Shown here: piece after piece, positions 16,501 through 24,503 of the stretch | Numbering within the stretch: the stretch's first letter is position 1 | Layout: the number at the start of each line of letters is the position of its first letter | From: a virus | Virus record (IMG/VR): IMGVR_UViG_3300036398_003854 | Location: 1-42,175 of that record | Reading direction: 5' to 3' (one strand) | Length of the DNA stretch: 42,175 nt | Program-made: the position numbers and the translations under genes | Notes under the pieces: generated by a model | The model's database searches: none | What the model was told of the DNA's origin: nothing | What the model saw: only the letters and a program-made list of their open reading frames with translations

Positions 16501-17281
16501 TCGAGAGCTTTCAATATTTGAATTCAATAGATATTTAAAGACGCACAAAAAGGGTGCATATTATAATCTAGATTATAGGGCTATGCAATTTTATTCACAA
16601 TACTTTAATATTGATCTGATCGAAGTACAAGCAGGCTCAGAGGTAATTAAGTGTACAGTCTGGGATAAACTTTATAATAAAGAAATGCATAGTTTGAGGC
16701 AATGGCTAACAAATAATTCTGACTCGCTAAAAGAAGCCCTTAATCGAGAAGCTTTTGAAGAAGAGTGGAATAAGTATGCTTATGGTAATTTAGCTTCATG
16801 GGAAATGGATTCAGTAAGCTTTTATCATTCATTTCACGAACTAGATAAAATTAGTGATCGTAGCTATGGACTCTCAAAATTCTATGACTTACCAAGCTAT
16901 CCAGAAGTAGAAAAAATATTAGAGTTCGGCAGAAAGCGCATTCCAATTTTTAAAACTAGTGTTATAGCTGGAACCATATTGGGCAAAGATAAAATGAAGT
17001 CTACTGTTTCTATATTAACTACTGATGGAGTAGTATATGTCAAATTTAGGCCTGAACAGTTTGCTCACTATGACAAGCAGACATCCGAAACAAGAGACGA
17101 TGGATCAAAGCGAATCCTTGATAGATCTTGGTTTAGTCGAGGCAAGAAGATATTGTTAACTGGATTTAGGAGAGGCTCAGAATTTGTTCCAAAGAAATAC
17201 TCACATACATCTACTGAAACTCTATACCTGATAGAAGATATAGATACAGAAGGTCAGCTAATCTTAAAAAGAGAAAGATAG
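13505..17281 (+). CDS. dnaE: Family C DNA polymerase III alpha subunit (DnaE type) with intact PHP domain
   Basis: Replicative DNA polymerase of 1258 residues. The N-terminal PHP domain keeps its metal-ligand motifs: VHNHTHYS (H7, H9), TDHE, GNEIY, ACIGGE and TDSHY, so a PHP-based proofreading or phosphatase activity is possible. In the palm, the catalytic aspartates are in PDIDFD (D445, D447) and KYDFL (D605). The stretch ARGSATGFLSCYLLGI is typical of the family. There is no inserted DnaQ-like exonuclease, so it is DnaE-like and not PolC-like. The start ATG 13505 has SD AAAGGAGG. It pairs with the phage helicase and primase to make a largely self-sufficient replisome; no clamp or loader gene is seen. 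Confidence 0.95.
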   Translation: MSYVSVHNHTHYSNLRLLDCIIKPAELIDRAYQLGLSGVAITDHEILSAHVEAVQYYKKNYKDKSFKLILGNEIYLTEDRSMGSRYPHFLLMARNSEGHRALRELSSLAWSQSYFDRGMERVPVTKQELLSITKKYPDTLIATSACIGGELPQYILKLDQAEKNGNQAEIVQQKKNIVAFVDFLKECFGQYLFFEIAPNTAEEQRIVNRRMRSLSKYFGIPLLFATDSHYTEKSDREIHKAFLNSKHGEREVDDFYSTAYIMTEEEVWEYLQLDFSREEFDEMVRVSQTVLSWVEDYDLFTPQLIPTIEVSPIYIEKPLIGGYQYLMKMRMSESLQDQYWVTTCVEKLKEKSLLNDTYLSRLNQEAQEIWGISETLGLRMTSYYNTMAKIIELVWTKGDSLVGVARGSATGFLSCYLLGITQLDPIKWNLPHWRHLTATRPELPDIDFDTQALRRGQILQAIKDFFGDHNVLNICTFGTEGPKSAILTACRGLGIDSDVGLYLTGMIPQERGFTWPLSDCLYGNREKDRDPIYSLKMEVEKYPGLEQMVLKIEGLVNKRSIHAAGVYIFNDGFLERNALMRAPNGQYITQWDMNDSDYMGCLKYDFLTIEALDKIRTAMDLLVEDGLMQDQGSLKANYDHYLHPDVLEYSKKMWEPGGNGEVINLFQFDTLVGGQAIKKVQPESLEDAASANSLMRLMPLDNGVVPVDKYVQFKNNIQLWYQEMRESGLTQDDMTLLEPHYLPVYGVPNTQEDMMEVLMNSQLVGFSLEEANYARKVVGKKKMDEIPKLKKMIYDKSGARKQLLDYIYSTAIEPQLGYSFSRNHTTPYTAIALQELNLFNRYPSLYWNTACLFVNAGAEDDKATDYAKIAVAIGYIKSNGVNVSLPDINRSKFNFSPDLEGDRIFFGLKGLANIGDDVVNKIIENRPYLSMEDFIQKNNPSKLAMVSLIKSGAFDRVEQIDRYDIMKKYLLSTIPEKTRISLQTVPTLIANNLITEEMSRELSIFEFNRYLKTHKKGAYYNLDYRAMQFYSQYFNIDLIEVQAGSEVIKCTVWDKLYNKEMHSLRQWLTNNSDSLKEALNREAFEEEWNKYAYGNLASWEMDSVSFYHSFHELDKISDRSYGLSKFYDLPSYPEVEKILEFGRKRIPIFKTSVIAGTILGKDKMKSTVSILTTDGVVYVKFRPEQFAHYDKQTSETRDDGSKRILDRSWFSRGKKILLTGFRRGSEFVPKKYSHTSTETLYLIEDIDTEGQLILKRER

Positions 17282-17310
17282 TTGACAATTATAATTAACT
17301 ATGATATAAT
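17282..17310 (+). promoter_or_regulatory. Consensus promoter with extended -10 for the small-gene/dUTPase unit
   Basis: TTGACA at 17282-17287, directly after the dnaE stop, a 17-base spacer, TATAAT at 17305-17310, and TGA just before the -10. It lies 27 bases ahead of ATG 17337. Confidence 0.93.
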
Positions 17311-17336
17311 AAAAATATAAAGAAAGGAGATGGATA

Positions 17337-17696
17337 ATGAGATTAGAGGATTTAGGTAAAAAGCTATTTGCAGATGCATCTCCGCTAGATAATGAATTAA
17401 TCTTACAGAAGTTTGAAGAATTTTTTAGTGAAAATCCAACTGCACAATACTTTATACTTCTCTCAAAAGAAGTTGACTACTATACTGTATTTAAGACTGC
17501 GGTCAATGGTGGCAATGCAGAATCTCTACTAGAATACTTTTCTAATAGTTGGTTTGGATTATTAAACGAGGATGTAATGGTTCCAATGAAAGATATTGTT
17601 CACTTAGAGATTAGAGAAGATGGCTCTTTAGAGATATGGATTCAGAGCGTATATTTTCACTTGGCTCCATTTGATTGGGGAGTAGAGCAATTATGA
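17337..17696 (+). CDS. Acidic unknown protein, 119 residues
   Basis: No recognisable family. By count it has about 21 Asp/Glu against 8 Lys/Arg, so it is strongly acidic, with a helical N-terminal half (FEEFFSENPTAQYFILL) and a strand-rich C-terminal half (DIVHLEIREDGSLEIWIQSVYF). It has no signal peptide or membrane segment. The start ATG 17337 has SD AAAGGAG, and it is the first gene after a consensus extended -10 promoter, so it should be well expressed. Its TGA overlaps the ATG of the next gene. A DNA-mimic or anti-defence role would fit the charge and expression but is only speculation. Confidence 0.8.
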   Translation: MRLEDLGKKLFADASPLDNELILQKFEEFFSENPTAQYFILLSKEVDYYTVFKTAVNGGNAESLLEYFSNSWFGLLNEDVMVPMKDIVHLEIREDGSLEIWIQSVYFHLAPFDWGVEQL

Positions 17697-17950
17697 GTTC
17701 AATGGTAGTAAATTGTTTTAATTTTACCCTTGGTGCTACTTGTCATATGGACAGTGGCATCAAGATTGAGATTTATAGAACTAGTGCAGAAGAAATTGTT
17801 AGAGTTGTTCAGGCTACAGGAACTCAAGCAATAACTTTAATAGGCCCTAGAGATTTTATTGAAAAAATCAGATTAGATATTTTAAAATTGATAGATATAG
17901 AAGTATTTACAATAGGAGGAACAAATGATGTATCAACTGAAGGTAACTGA
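17693..17950 (+). CDS. Unknown small protein, 85 residues
   Basis: No family recognised. The predicted order is strand-strand-helix-strand-helix-strand: a VNCFNFTL strand, IKIEIYR, the helix SAEEIVRVVQ, AITLIG, the helix FIEKIRLDILKL and IEVFTIGG. This suggests a small alpha/beta fold. The frame is open back to TTG 17675, but ATG 17693 overlaps the previous stop (ATGA) and is the natural coupled start. The 3' end overlaps the start of the next gene by 26 bases. Confidence 0.7.
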   Translation: MSSMVVNCFNFTLGATCHMDSGIKIEIYRTSAEEIVRVVQATGTQAITLIGPRDFIEKIRLDILKLIDIEVFTIGGTNDVSTEGN

Positions 17951-18137
17951 AGAATTTTTAACTCTTGATGAGGATCAAGCAGAGGGCTTAGTACAGGCTG
18001 CAAAAGAAGCTGGTCCAACAAAAGGCTATGAAGTGGTTGGATATTCAACTAGTAAAAAATCAAAAAAGATGAGCGATTATTATCTTGTTAAAATTATTAA
18101 AGAGTTTAATAAAGAGAAGGATCTGATTATTGAATAA
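17925..18137 (+). CDS. Unknown small protein, 70 residues
   Basis: No family recognised. A helical segment around LTLDEDQAEGLVQAAKE is followed by a strand (GYEVVGYST), a basic patch (SKKSKKM) and a strand (YYLVKII). It has no cysteines or membrane segment. ATG 17925 has SD AGGAGGA (ATG 17928 is an alternative). It overlaps the preceding gene, and its TAA overlaps the dUTPase ATG (TAATG), so translation through this unit is tightly coupled. Confidence 0.7.
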   Translation: MMYQLKVTEEFLTLDEDQAEGLVQAAKEAGPTKGYEVVGYSTSKKSKKMSDYYLVKIIKEFNKEKDLIIE

Positions 18138-18595
18138 TGCGAGGTTTTTATTATGTTAAAGACGAGTGTGCCGTTAGCAATGCTAAATCTAGGGCAATTC
18201 CTTTGCCTAGTCGAGGAACCACTAAAGCAGCTGGCTACGATTTTTATTCTCCTAATGATTTTGTAATTGAGCCTGGGCAGACATGTATGATTTGGACAGA
18301 TATCAAAGCATTATTTTCAGAAGATGAAGTCTTAAAAATTTATCCCCGATCAAGCATGTCGGTACAAAGAAATCTAGTGCTAAAAAATACTGTGGGAATA
18401 ATTGACTCTGATTACTATGGAAATAAAAGCAATGATGGCAATATAGGTATTGCACTATGGAACACTGGAAATATATCCCAAAGTGTAAAACAAGGAGAAA
18501 AAATAGCTCAAGGTATATTTGAAAAATATTACACGACTACTGAGGCTAATTTGATTTCTGAGCGACAAGGTGGATTTGGAAGTACTGGCCTATGA
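18137..18595 (+). CDS. dut: Trimeric dUTPase
   Basis: Hydrolyses dUTP to dUMP and diphosphate, keeping uracil out of phage DNA and supplying dUMP for dTTP synthesis. It is 152 residues, normal for the homotrimeric family. All five motifs are present: AAGYDFYSP, YPRSSMSVQ, TVGIIDSDYYG, GEKIAQGIF and the C-terminal RQGGFGSTGL that closes over the substrate. ATG 18137 overlaps the preceding stop, and the TGA overlaps the ATG of the resolvase gene. It works in the same pathway as the ribonucleotide reductase encoded at the left of the window. No thymidylate synthase is seen here. Confidence 0.93.
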   Translation: MRGFYYVKDECAVSNAKSRAIPLPSRGTTKAAGYDFYSPNDFVIEPGQTCMIWTDIKALFSEDEVLKIYPRSSMSVQRNLVLKNTVGIIDSDYYGNKSNDGNIGIALWNTGNISQSVKQGEKIAQGIFEKYYTTTEANLISERQGGFGSTGL

Positions 18596-19062
18596 TATAT
18601 TTTGCTATAGACCAATCTTCAAATATTTCTGGATATTCTGTTTGGAGAAATGCTGAACTGATAGAATTTGGAAAGGTTCAATTTGAGGGAGAGTTTATAG
18701 ACAGGGTTTTTGAGTTGAAGCTGTGGATGATATCGAAGATTGATGAGTATGAGGAAGAGCAAGTAGAGGTTGTAATTGAAGAAATTCAGGAGCAGTCTAA
18801 TATGCAGACCTTTAAGAAATTGGCTATGCTACAGGGAGCTCTTTTACTTTCTTTGCGAGAGCGTGAGATAAAATATCATTTAGTGTATGCCTCTCAATGG
18901 AAATCTAGTTCTGGTATTAAAGGCAAAAATCGTGGCGAACAAAAAAGAAATACCCAAGAATATGTGCTTCAAAAATATGGTAAGAAATGTACACAAGATG
19001 AAGCTGATGCTATCTGTATTGGTGAATATATAGCTACTAGAATAGAAAATTGGGGCCTCTAA
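18592..19062 (+). CDS. RuvC-like Holliday junction resolvase
   Basis: RNase H-fold endonuclease of 156 residues that cuts branched DNA. The acidic active site can be placed: D7 (FAIDQSS), E63/E64 (VVIEEIQEQ), and the final acidic pair in QDEADAICIGEY (D136, D139). The basic stretch SGIKGKNRGEQKR is typical of phage RuvC relatives that act before packaging. It is the last gene of the plus-strand unit, coupled to dut through ATGA, and its stop lies inside the terminator hairpin. Confidence 0.85.
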   Translation: MIYFAIDQSSNISGYSVWRNAELIEFGKVQFEGEFIDRVFELKLWMISKIDEYEEEQVEVVIEEIQEQSNMQTFKKLAMLQGALLLSLREREIKYHLVYASQWKSSSGIKGKNRGEQKRNTQEYVLQKYGKKCTQDEADAICIGEYIATRIENWGL

Positions 19063-19077
19063 GGGCCCCATTTTTTT
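19051..19077. terminator. Bidirectional terminator between convergent arms
   Basis: TGGGGCC (19051-19057) pairs with GGCCCCA (19064-19070), with a 6-base loop. Seven T follow on the plus strand and an A/T-rich tract ends the minus strand. It ends both the RuvC-like gene and the leftmost late gene. Confidence 0.9.
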
Positions 19078-21247
19078 ATATCTGTGGAGTAATTTTTATG
19101 GCATTCATCGACATAATTCCGTCATGTGATAAAGGAATAGAAAAAGATTGTAAATAATGATCTCCCTGTATTTGAGTATTAGAATCAGATAGGTTTATTC
19201 TATTATTTGGTTCTAAAAAATATAGTGGAACTGAATTAATGGAAACTGTTTCATTATAATTTGTATGAGTATAAAGAAGATTTTTGATATAAGAAAAGGC
19301 GTCATCTTTAAATTGAAAATTAGTATCATCTAGATTAGGAACCTGAGATTTCAACACACTAATATATGAAGTTCCTATTGCTGACAATTGATATTCAAGC
19401 TCTATGGCTTGCTCATTTTTTGCTTGGAATTGAGAAATTGTTTCAGTTGCAGTTTTATCTTCAAATATAATTATTTTTTGACTAAAATCTACAGTACTTG
19501 GATATAAAACCTGAATGCTATCGCTTTTATAAGACTTAACCCTTCTTCCTATTGAATTTACAGAAAACTTACCGACTGAAGTAGAGTCGTCTATTATATC
19601 AAAGAAATACTTCCAGGTATTTGGATTTCCATTTGGAAAAGAGGCATTAAATGCACCCGAACCACTAGATGTTGAATAATATCTCCAATATCCAGTAGTT
19701 GCAGTTATTTTTTTATATATACCAAGATTATCTTTTGAATTATATTGAAAAAATCGTTTAAGTTCTGGATAGTAATGATTTTCAATAGCACCTGGATTTT
19801 CTTGTTCGTTAAATTCTGTTACATCAATAATATATTGTTGCCATGGTTGGTTATAGTTAACCTCACTATTAGGATTCCACTTATCAAAATATACTGTTGT
19901 TGTAGAAAAATTAGCTTTTAATGGAAAGTCTAGTGTGATTGTTGTTCCATCAATATATGAAACTCTAGTATTGTATTCTAGATCTGTATCAACTGCAGTT
20001 GAAACATATGATCCTACAACAATATCTGCACTACTATCTACTGTAAGGGTATAGCTTCCAATTGTTCCAGTTCCAGTTCTAGTAATTCTTGTAAATCCAT
20101 AAAAAGTACTTGGAACTACTGGTATAGAATCTATTGCTACATGATACAATATATCTTTTCCATATACAAAGAAATCATTTTTAATACCTCTCCAATTCGG
20201 AGTATTAGAATATGATGATATAATTTCTTTATCTGAAAAATCATAAATATATGGTATTCCATCAAATCTTGAAGAATATTTTGCATTATTTTCATCTTGT
20301 AAAACACCTATTTCAGATATATTGCCAGTTAAATTTCTTTTTAGTTGAAAGATAAAATTCCCATCTATATTAAAAAAATACTCATATTGACCAGGTAATA
20401 CACCTTTTATTTGTTCTAATATATCTGTAACTTTATTATTTGCAGATACAGATATTTGTGAGTCAGACCCTAAAAGCTGTGGACTTAGTGGAACTTGTAA
20501 TGATATTATAGATCCACTGTTTAAAGTAACAGTAGTTACACTTGGACTACCACTTGCATATGGTGTTGCACTATTAAAATCAAATGATCTATTGTTTAAT
20601 GTATATAGGGTAATATTTGAATTTACGACTTCTGTAAGAGTATCTGCATAATAAGGAACATCTAAAACAATTACTTTTGACCTGTCTATTCCACCAAAAT
20701 ATGATACACTATCAATGATAATATCTCTATATGCCACTGCTTGATTTGTTAAAGAGCTAACAAAATTAGTATCATATCCAAGCTCACCAGCAATATCTCC
20801 ATTTAAAAGAACCATTTTATCTTGAGCTTCTACTGAAATGCTACTATCATCTGTGGTATGAGATAATCCTATTTGAGTAGGTACAAAAGTTCCTAGATTA
20901 AAATATATTATAGGCTCTGCTAGATATTTAAATTCTGATGAAACTTGATCTGGAAATCTACCATAATATGTATTATTAGATAAGCCTATTGAAATCTTTA
21001 TTTTTTTACTTATACTAATTTCTTCAGCAACCTCAGGAAGAAAATAGGTATTTGTATCTAGAACTAACTGAAGGCTTATAGTTCTCCTTATTATACTATT
21101 TCCATCAACATTAAGAGAGCCAGAGCGAACTAGCCCCTGGATCTCTTTAATCTTACTTTCTTCCCATGTTAAAAGTTCAATTTTTATATATATCTCTCTA
21201 TCTCGACTTAAAAATAATTCGTCTAAAAAAGCTCGATTAAATTGCAT
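19076..21247 (-). CDS. Tail tip/baseplate hub-type protein
   Basis: 723-residue beta-rich virion protein. The N-terminus and particularly the C-terminal pattern (PLYFLEPNNRINL, then DHYLQSFSIPLSHDG and MSMNAIKI) resemble DUF5048-like tail tip proteins of Firmicute phages, which sit at the distal end of the tail. Around residues 395-460 it carries a short Gly/Thr-rich beta module similar to inserts in other tail proteins of this phage. It is the last gene of the late operon, so it is far from the promoter. The start is ATG 21247, with GGAGG 9 bases upstream (a second AAAGGAG touches the ATG). Confidence 0.68.
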   Translation of the reverse strand: MQFNRAFLDELFLSRDREIYIKIELLTWEESKIKEIQGLVRSGSLNVDGNSIIRRTISLQLVLDTNTYFLPEVAEEISISKKIKISIGLSNNTYYGRFPDQVSSEFKYLAEPIIYFNLGTFVPTQIGLSHTTDDSSISVEAQDKMVLLNGDIAGELGYDTNFVSSLTNQAVAYRDIIIDSVSYFGGIDRSKVIVLDVPYYADTLTEVVNSNITLYTLNNRSFDFNSATPYASGSPSVTTVTLNSGSIISLQVPLSPQLLGSDSQISVSANNKVTDILEQIKGVLPGQYEYFFNIDGNFIFQLKRNLTGNISEIGVLQDENNAKYSSRFDGIPYIYDFSDKEIISSYSNTPNWRGIKNDFFVYGKDILYHVAIDSIPVVPSTFYGFTRITRTGTGTIGSYTLTVDSSADIVVGSYVSTAVDTDLEYNTRVSYIDGTTITLDFPLKANFSTTTVYFDKWNPNSEVNYNQPWQQYIIDVTEFNEQENPGAIENHYYPELKRFFQYNSKDNLGIYKKITATTGYWRYYSTSSGSGAFNASFPNGNPNTWKYFFDIIDDSTSVGKFSVNSIGRRVKSYKSDSIQVLYPSTVDFSQKIIIFEDKTATETISQFQAKNEQAIELEYQLSAIGTSYISVLKSQVPNLDDTNFQFKDDAFSYIKNLLYTHTNYNETVSINSVPLYFLEPNNRINLSDSNTQIQGDHYLQSFSIPLSHDGIMSMNAIKITPQI

Positions 21248-21264
21248 CTCCTTTATCCTCCATT

Positions 21265-23457
21265 CTAAAACTGACCTGGAATAGAATATCCAATAAAAGT
21301 ATACTGATATACTATGAGATTAGCACTACTTGCCTCAGGAATTACGCCGCTGTATACAGTGTCTGGATCTTGGCCTGTTGGAATTTCTCCTCCAGTTGTG
21401 CCAGATCGAGATACAAGATAGAATCTAGTACCATCTTCCCCATTAACAAAAAAGTATTGACCTTCTGGAAAGTATACCTCTCTATCCCATTCTATTGTAA
21501 AGTTATTAATATTACTAACAATATATAGATCTCTGTCCTCATATCTACTCTTTTTAATTCCATATTTTATCAAACTATCTAGATCAGTTGGGCCTATTTC
21601 TGTCATAGTACAGGAGAATGTATATATTATTCTTCCTGTTTCTACTACTGGTTCAAAGCTTATATCTGTTAATTTTACTAGAAACAATCCTTCTGTATCT
21701 GACTTAAATACTTTAGGATTTCCATCATAGAGCCACTCCATTAATTTTTTTCTAAATTGCTTTTCAATTATAAAATTATCGCTTCTATTGATATAGGTTT
21801 GTCTATTTATTTTTACTCGACCATTATCAGATAGTGTGACATAATCAGCAGGATTAGAAGTATTGAATAGAGCGCTACCATTTAATATAAAGTCTTCGTA
21901 TCGCTCATCTACAAAATTATTTTTAGCTTTTGCGCTTTTTATAAAATTATTAGTAGGATCTCTTTGAATTTTACTTAATAACTCAGAATATGTGAGCCCC
22001 TTAAGTGATCTAGTAGGATCTGATACATGGGTAATTATAGCTGAAAACTGAAATTGTTTATATCCAATATTAGAATTTCTTACTACAAAAGGATATTTTC
22101 CGCCAATAGTTTCAATTACAGCATCTTTTTTAACTTCTCTAAATCCATTAATAGCCCCATTATAAATAAAATTAACTTGAATATCTCCTTCGCCATATAG
22201 ATAAGATCCAGTAAAGTCTGGAATTATCTGAGGTTGTAGGTTCTCAGCAGTAGTTGCTCCTCTTGTAAGAATTACACTACTAGCACTGTTTTGCGTATTA
22301 GCTCCCTGAAACTTATAACGATATAGCATTCCAGGCTCTACTAGATAGTCATAAAAATATCTTGTATTATTAAATTGACTAGAATCAAACTGAGCTATGG
22401 TTTTAAAATTATCGTAACCTTCATCAAAGGAAGATTTTAATAGTAATATAGTGTTAATAGATGATTCAAAGGTTCCAGCATCTAATCCTGGATATAGTGC
22501 TGATGAGGATGTATTACCATCATTATTAAAGCCAGCTTTAAAAACTGTATAATTGGGAGACCAAGCTCCAAAATATGATCTAAAAGCATTACCATCGTCT
22601 TCATTATTAAAGTATAATGGTGGACTATTATTTATTTTTCCATAATCTAAATTCATTAAATCATATTCAAAACTCAAAGTAGTGTTTCCCATCAATCTAT
22701 TATTATAGACAGATGAAGTTCCAATTCCAGAGAGGTTTCCAGCTATCGATGAAGTATATATTCCAGAAGCTAGTGGCGCATCAATAATAAATGATGCTGC
22801 CGTCCCAGAAGCGGAGTTGATAGTCCAGGTTCCATTTAATACAGATGTAGTTCCCCAAGCAGTCTTAATAACTATCTTTGATCCAGTTGAAACAGTTGTT
22901 CCTGCATCTAAAACGACAACCGCACTTCCATCTCCAGTATAGGTAGGATTAATTTGTTGCTTATAGTTTGATACGCTTGTAGCTGTGAGAGTGCTAGCAT
23001 CTCCAGCAGTTGAAAAATAAATTGGAATATTTTTTTTAGTTTCCGATGCAGTAAGAGTATTTAAATTTAAGGTTACAATTTGACTTGTTGTATTTACACT
23101 TTGAACTCTTGCATTTTTTGGAATACCAGGACCAACCACTAGCTGATTAACAGAAACACTATTAATACTAGCTAGACTTCCAGTTATAGAAAAGCTAGTA
23201 GTTGATGCAGTTATAGCCTCAGCTATAACAAAAAATCTTTCTACGTCTGCTCGAAAAATATCTTGCTCAATTTTGATATAATCTCCACTTGTAATAGGTA
23301 ATAAATAAGCGTATTGAGTAAAAGGAATTGCGGCTTCTTTGGCCTGTGCATCATTAAAAGTGGCCCTAGCCAGCTTAGCCTCCTCTAAAGCTTGTGGAGA
23401 ATATGCCAATGAAGGAAAGAGTCTGGTAGATGCACTACCACTAAAGTAGGTAATCAT
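21265..23457 (-). CDS. Tail/baseplate structural protein with inserted modules
   Basis: 730-residue virion protein. The C-terminal third contains RKKLMEWLYDGNPKVFKS, then EGLFLVKLTDISFEP and IIYTFSCTMTEIG. I recall this pattern from distal-tail or baseplate proteins of phages with Gram-positive hosts. Near the N-terminus two short beta modules are inserted: residues 85-149 (with VGPGIPKNARVQSVNTTS) and 176-240 (with LNGTWTINSAS). Both recur in other structural proteins here. The start is ATG 23457 with SD AAGGAGGG. It likely assembles with the 723-residue protein downstream. Confidence 0.65.
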   Translation of the reverse strand: MITYFSGSASTRLFPSLAYSPQALEEAKLARATFNDAQAKEAAIPFTQYAYLLPITSGDYIKIEQDIFRADVERFFVIAEAITASTTSFSITGSLASINSVSVNQLVVGPGIPKNARVQSVNTTSQIVTLNLNTLTASETKKNIPIYFSTAGDASTLTATSVSNYKQQINPTYTGDGSAVVVLDAGTTVSTGSKIVIKTAWGTTSVLNGTWTINSASGTAASFIIDAPLASGIYTSSIAGNLSGIGTSSVYNNRLMGNTTLSFEYDLMNLDYGKINNSPPLYFNNEDDGNAFRSYFGAWSPNYTVFKAGFNNDGNTSSSALYPGLDAGTFESSINTILLLKSSFDEGYDNFKTIAQFDSSQFNNTRYFYDYLVEPGMLYRYKFQGANTQNSASSVILTRGATTAENLQPQIIPDFTGSYLYGEGDIQVNFIYNGAINGFREVKKDAVIETIGGKYPFVVRNSNIGYKQFQFSAIITHVSDPTRSLKGLTYSELLSKIQRDPTNNFIKSAKAKNNFVDERYEDFILNGSALFNTSNPADYVTLSDNGRVKINRQTYINRSDNFIIEKQFRKKLMEWLYDGNPKVFKSDTEGLFLVKLTDISFEPVVETGRIIYTFSCTMTEIGPTDLDSLIKYGIKKSRYEDRDLYIVSNINNFTIEWDREVYFPEGQYFFVNGEDGTRFYLVSRSGTTGGEIPTGQDPDTVYSGVIPEASSANLIVYQYTFIGYSIPGQF

Positions 23458-23468
23458 ATACTCCCTCC

Positions 23469-24491
23469 TTATTGGGTTGTATCAAACCATATATAGTTTT
23501 TACTTATTCCACCAATTGTAACAGCAGAAGGAGTAGAAGTACTCTCATATACTGCATATGCATTGGCATCTTGTATATAATATTGATCTGCATTATTAAC
23601 AAAACTCTCAACCTGAGCTTCTGTTACTGCGGCAATTTGTGGAAGATATTGTTTTAAGTATAGTTGAGTATTCATTACAGACTGCGCTAATGCATTATAA
23701 TCTTCATCTGTTAAAATATAGGCTTTAGCGTCAAAAGCTGCAGTATTTAAAAGAGCTAGATTTGCGGCACTAGGATCAGCATAATAATTAGTAAATGCTG
23801 TATAGTATGCTACTAGCTTTTCTTTTCCATCTGCCTCAGTTGAAAAATCTAGAATTTTTAAAACATCAATTTGCTCTGGAAAAGAACTTATGCCTAGAGG
23901 AACTGGATTAGTAGCTCCTGTAAAATAAGCTTGTGTTGCTAATCTAATAGCACTGCCTGCGCTCAATGTAGTGCTAGCTAGACTTCGAGTAGTAGTTGCA
24001 AAAGTCCATTCTTGATTATCTTGAATAGATATAATTAAATCAGCATTGGATTGAACTGTTGAACTTGCGGTTCCACTTGCTGTTCCAGCTATAGGAGAAT
24101 ACCAGCTAACAGAACTTGTGACAGAAGCAGTTTGATTTATTTCTACTGTCCATCTTCCGTTGAAACCTGTAGGGCTTGTTATATTGGCAATATTAATTTG
24201 TGAGTTTATTGGAAAGTTAGTTGACCCTGCATAAACTGCAGTAGCAAGATACACCCCACCAGAAGAAGTAACTGTAATTGATTGTATTGTTGATGTTGGA
24301 CCTGCTGGCTGTGGTTGAGGATTTATTTTTGTAGCTGTATTATTAAGTCTACGATAAATTCCATTTTCTGTGCTAGGATCTTGTTGAGTTAATAAAAAAT
24401 AGTCGCCATTTGCAACTAGCCCACTAGCTGTATAATTTCCTATATCTGTAATATCAGCTTGTGCTACTTTTTGTACATAAAAATAAGACAT
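23469..24491 (-). CDS. Tail-region structural protein, 340 residues
   Basis: Virion protein of unknown exact role. The N-terminus (ADITDIGNYT, DYFLLTQQDPSTENGIYR) resembles receptor-binding or baseplate appendage proteins that begin with a 'not ready/ready' beta turn repeat, but this is a weak similarity. Residues 68-145 hold one of the shared inserts (TGFNGRWTVEI, then SWYSPIAGTASG). The C-terminal half is helical (LLNTAAFDAKAYILTDEDYNALAQ). ATG 24491 has a good SD, and only 11 bases separate it from the next gene. Confidence 0.6.
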   Translation of the reverse strand: MSYFYVQKVAQADITDIGNYTASGLVANGDYFLLTQQDPSTENGIYRRLNNTATKINPQPQPAGPTSTIQSITVTSSGGVYLATAVYAGSTNFPINSQINIANITSPTGFNGRWTVEINQTASVTSSVSWYSPIAGTASGTASSTVQSNADLIISIQDNQEWTFATTTRSLASTTLSAGSAIRLATQAYFTGATNPVPLGISSFPEQIDVLKILDFSTEADGKEKLVAYYTAFTNYYADPSAANLALLNTAAFDAKAYILTDEDYNALAQSVMNTQLYLKQYLPQIAAVTEAQVESFVNNADQYYIQDANAYAVYESTSTPSAVTIGGISKNYIWFDTTQ

Positions 24492-24503
24492 TCCTTTTCC
24501 CCC

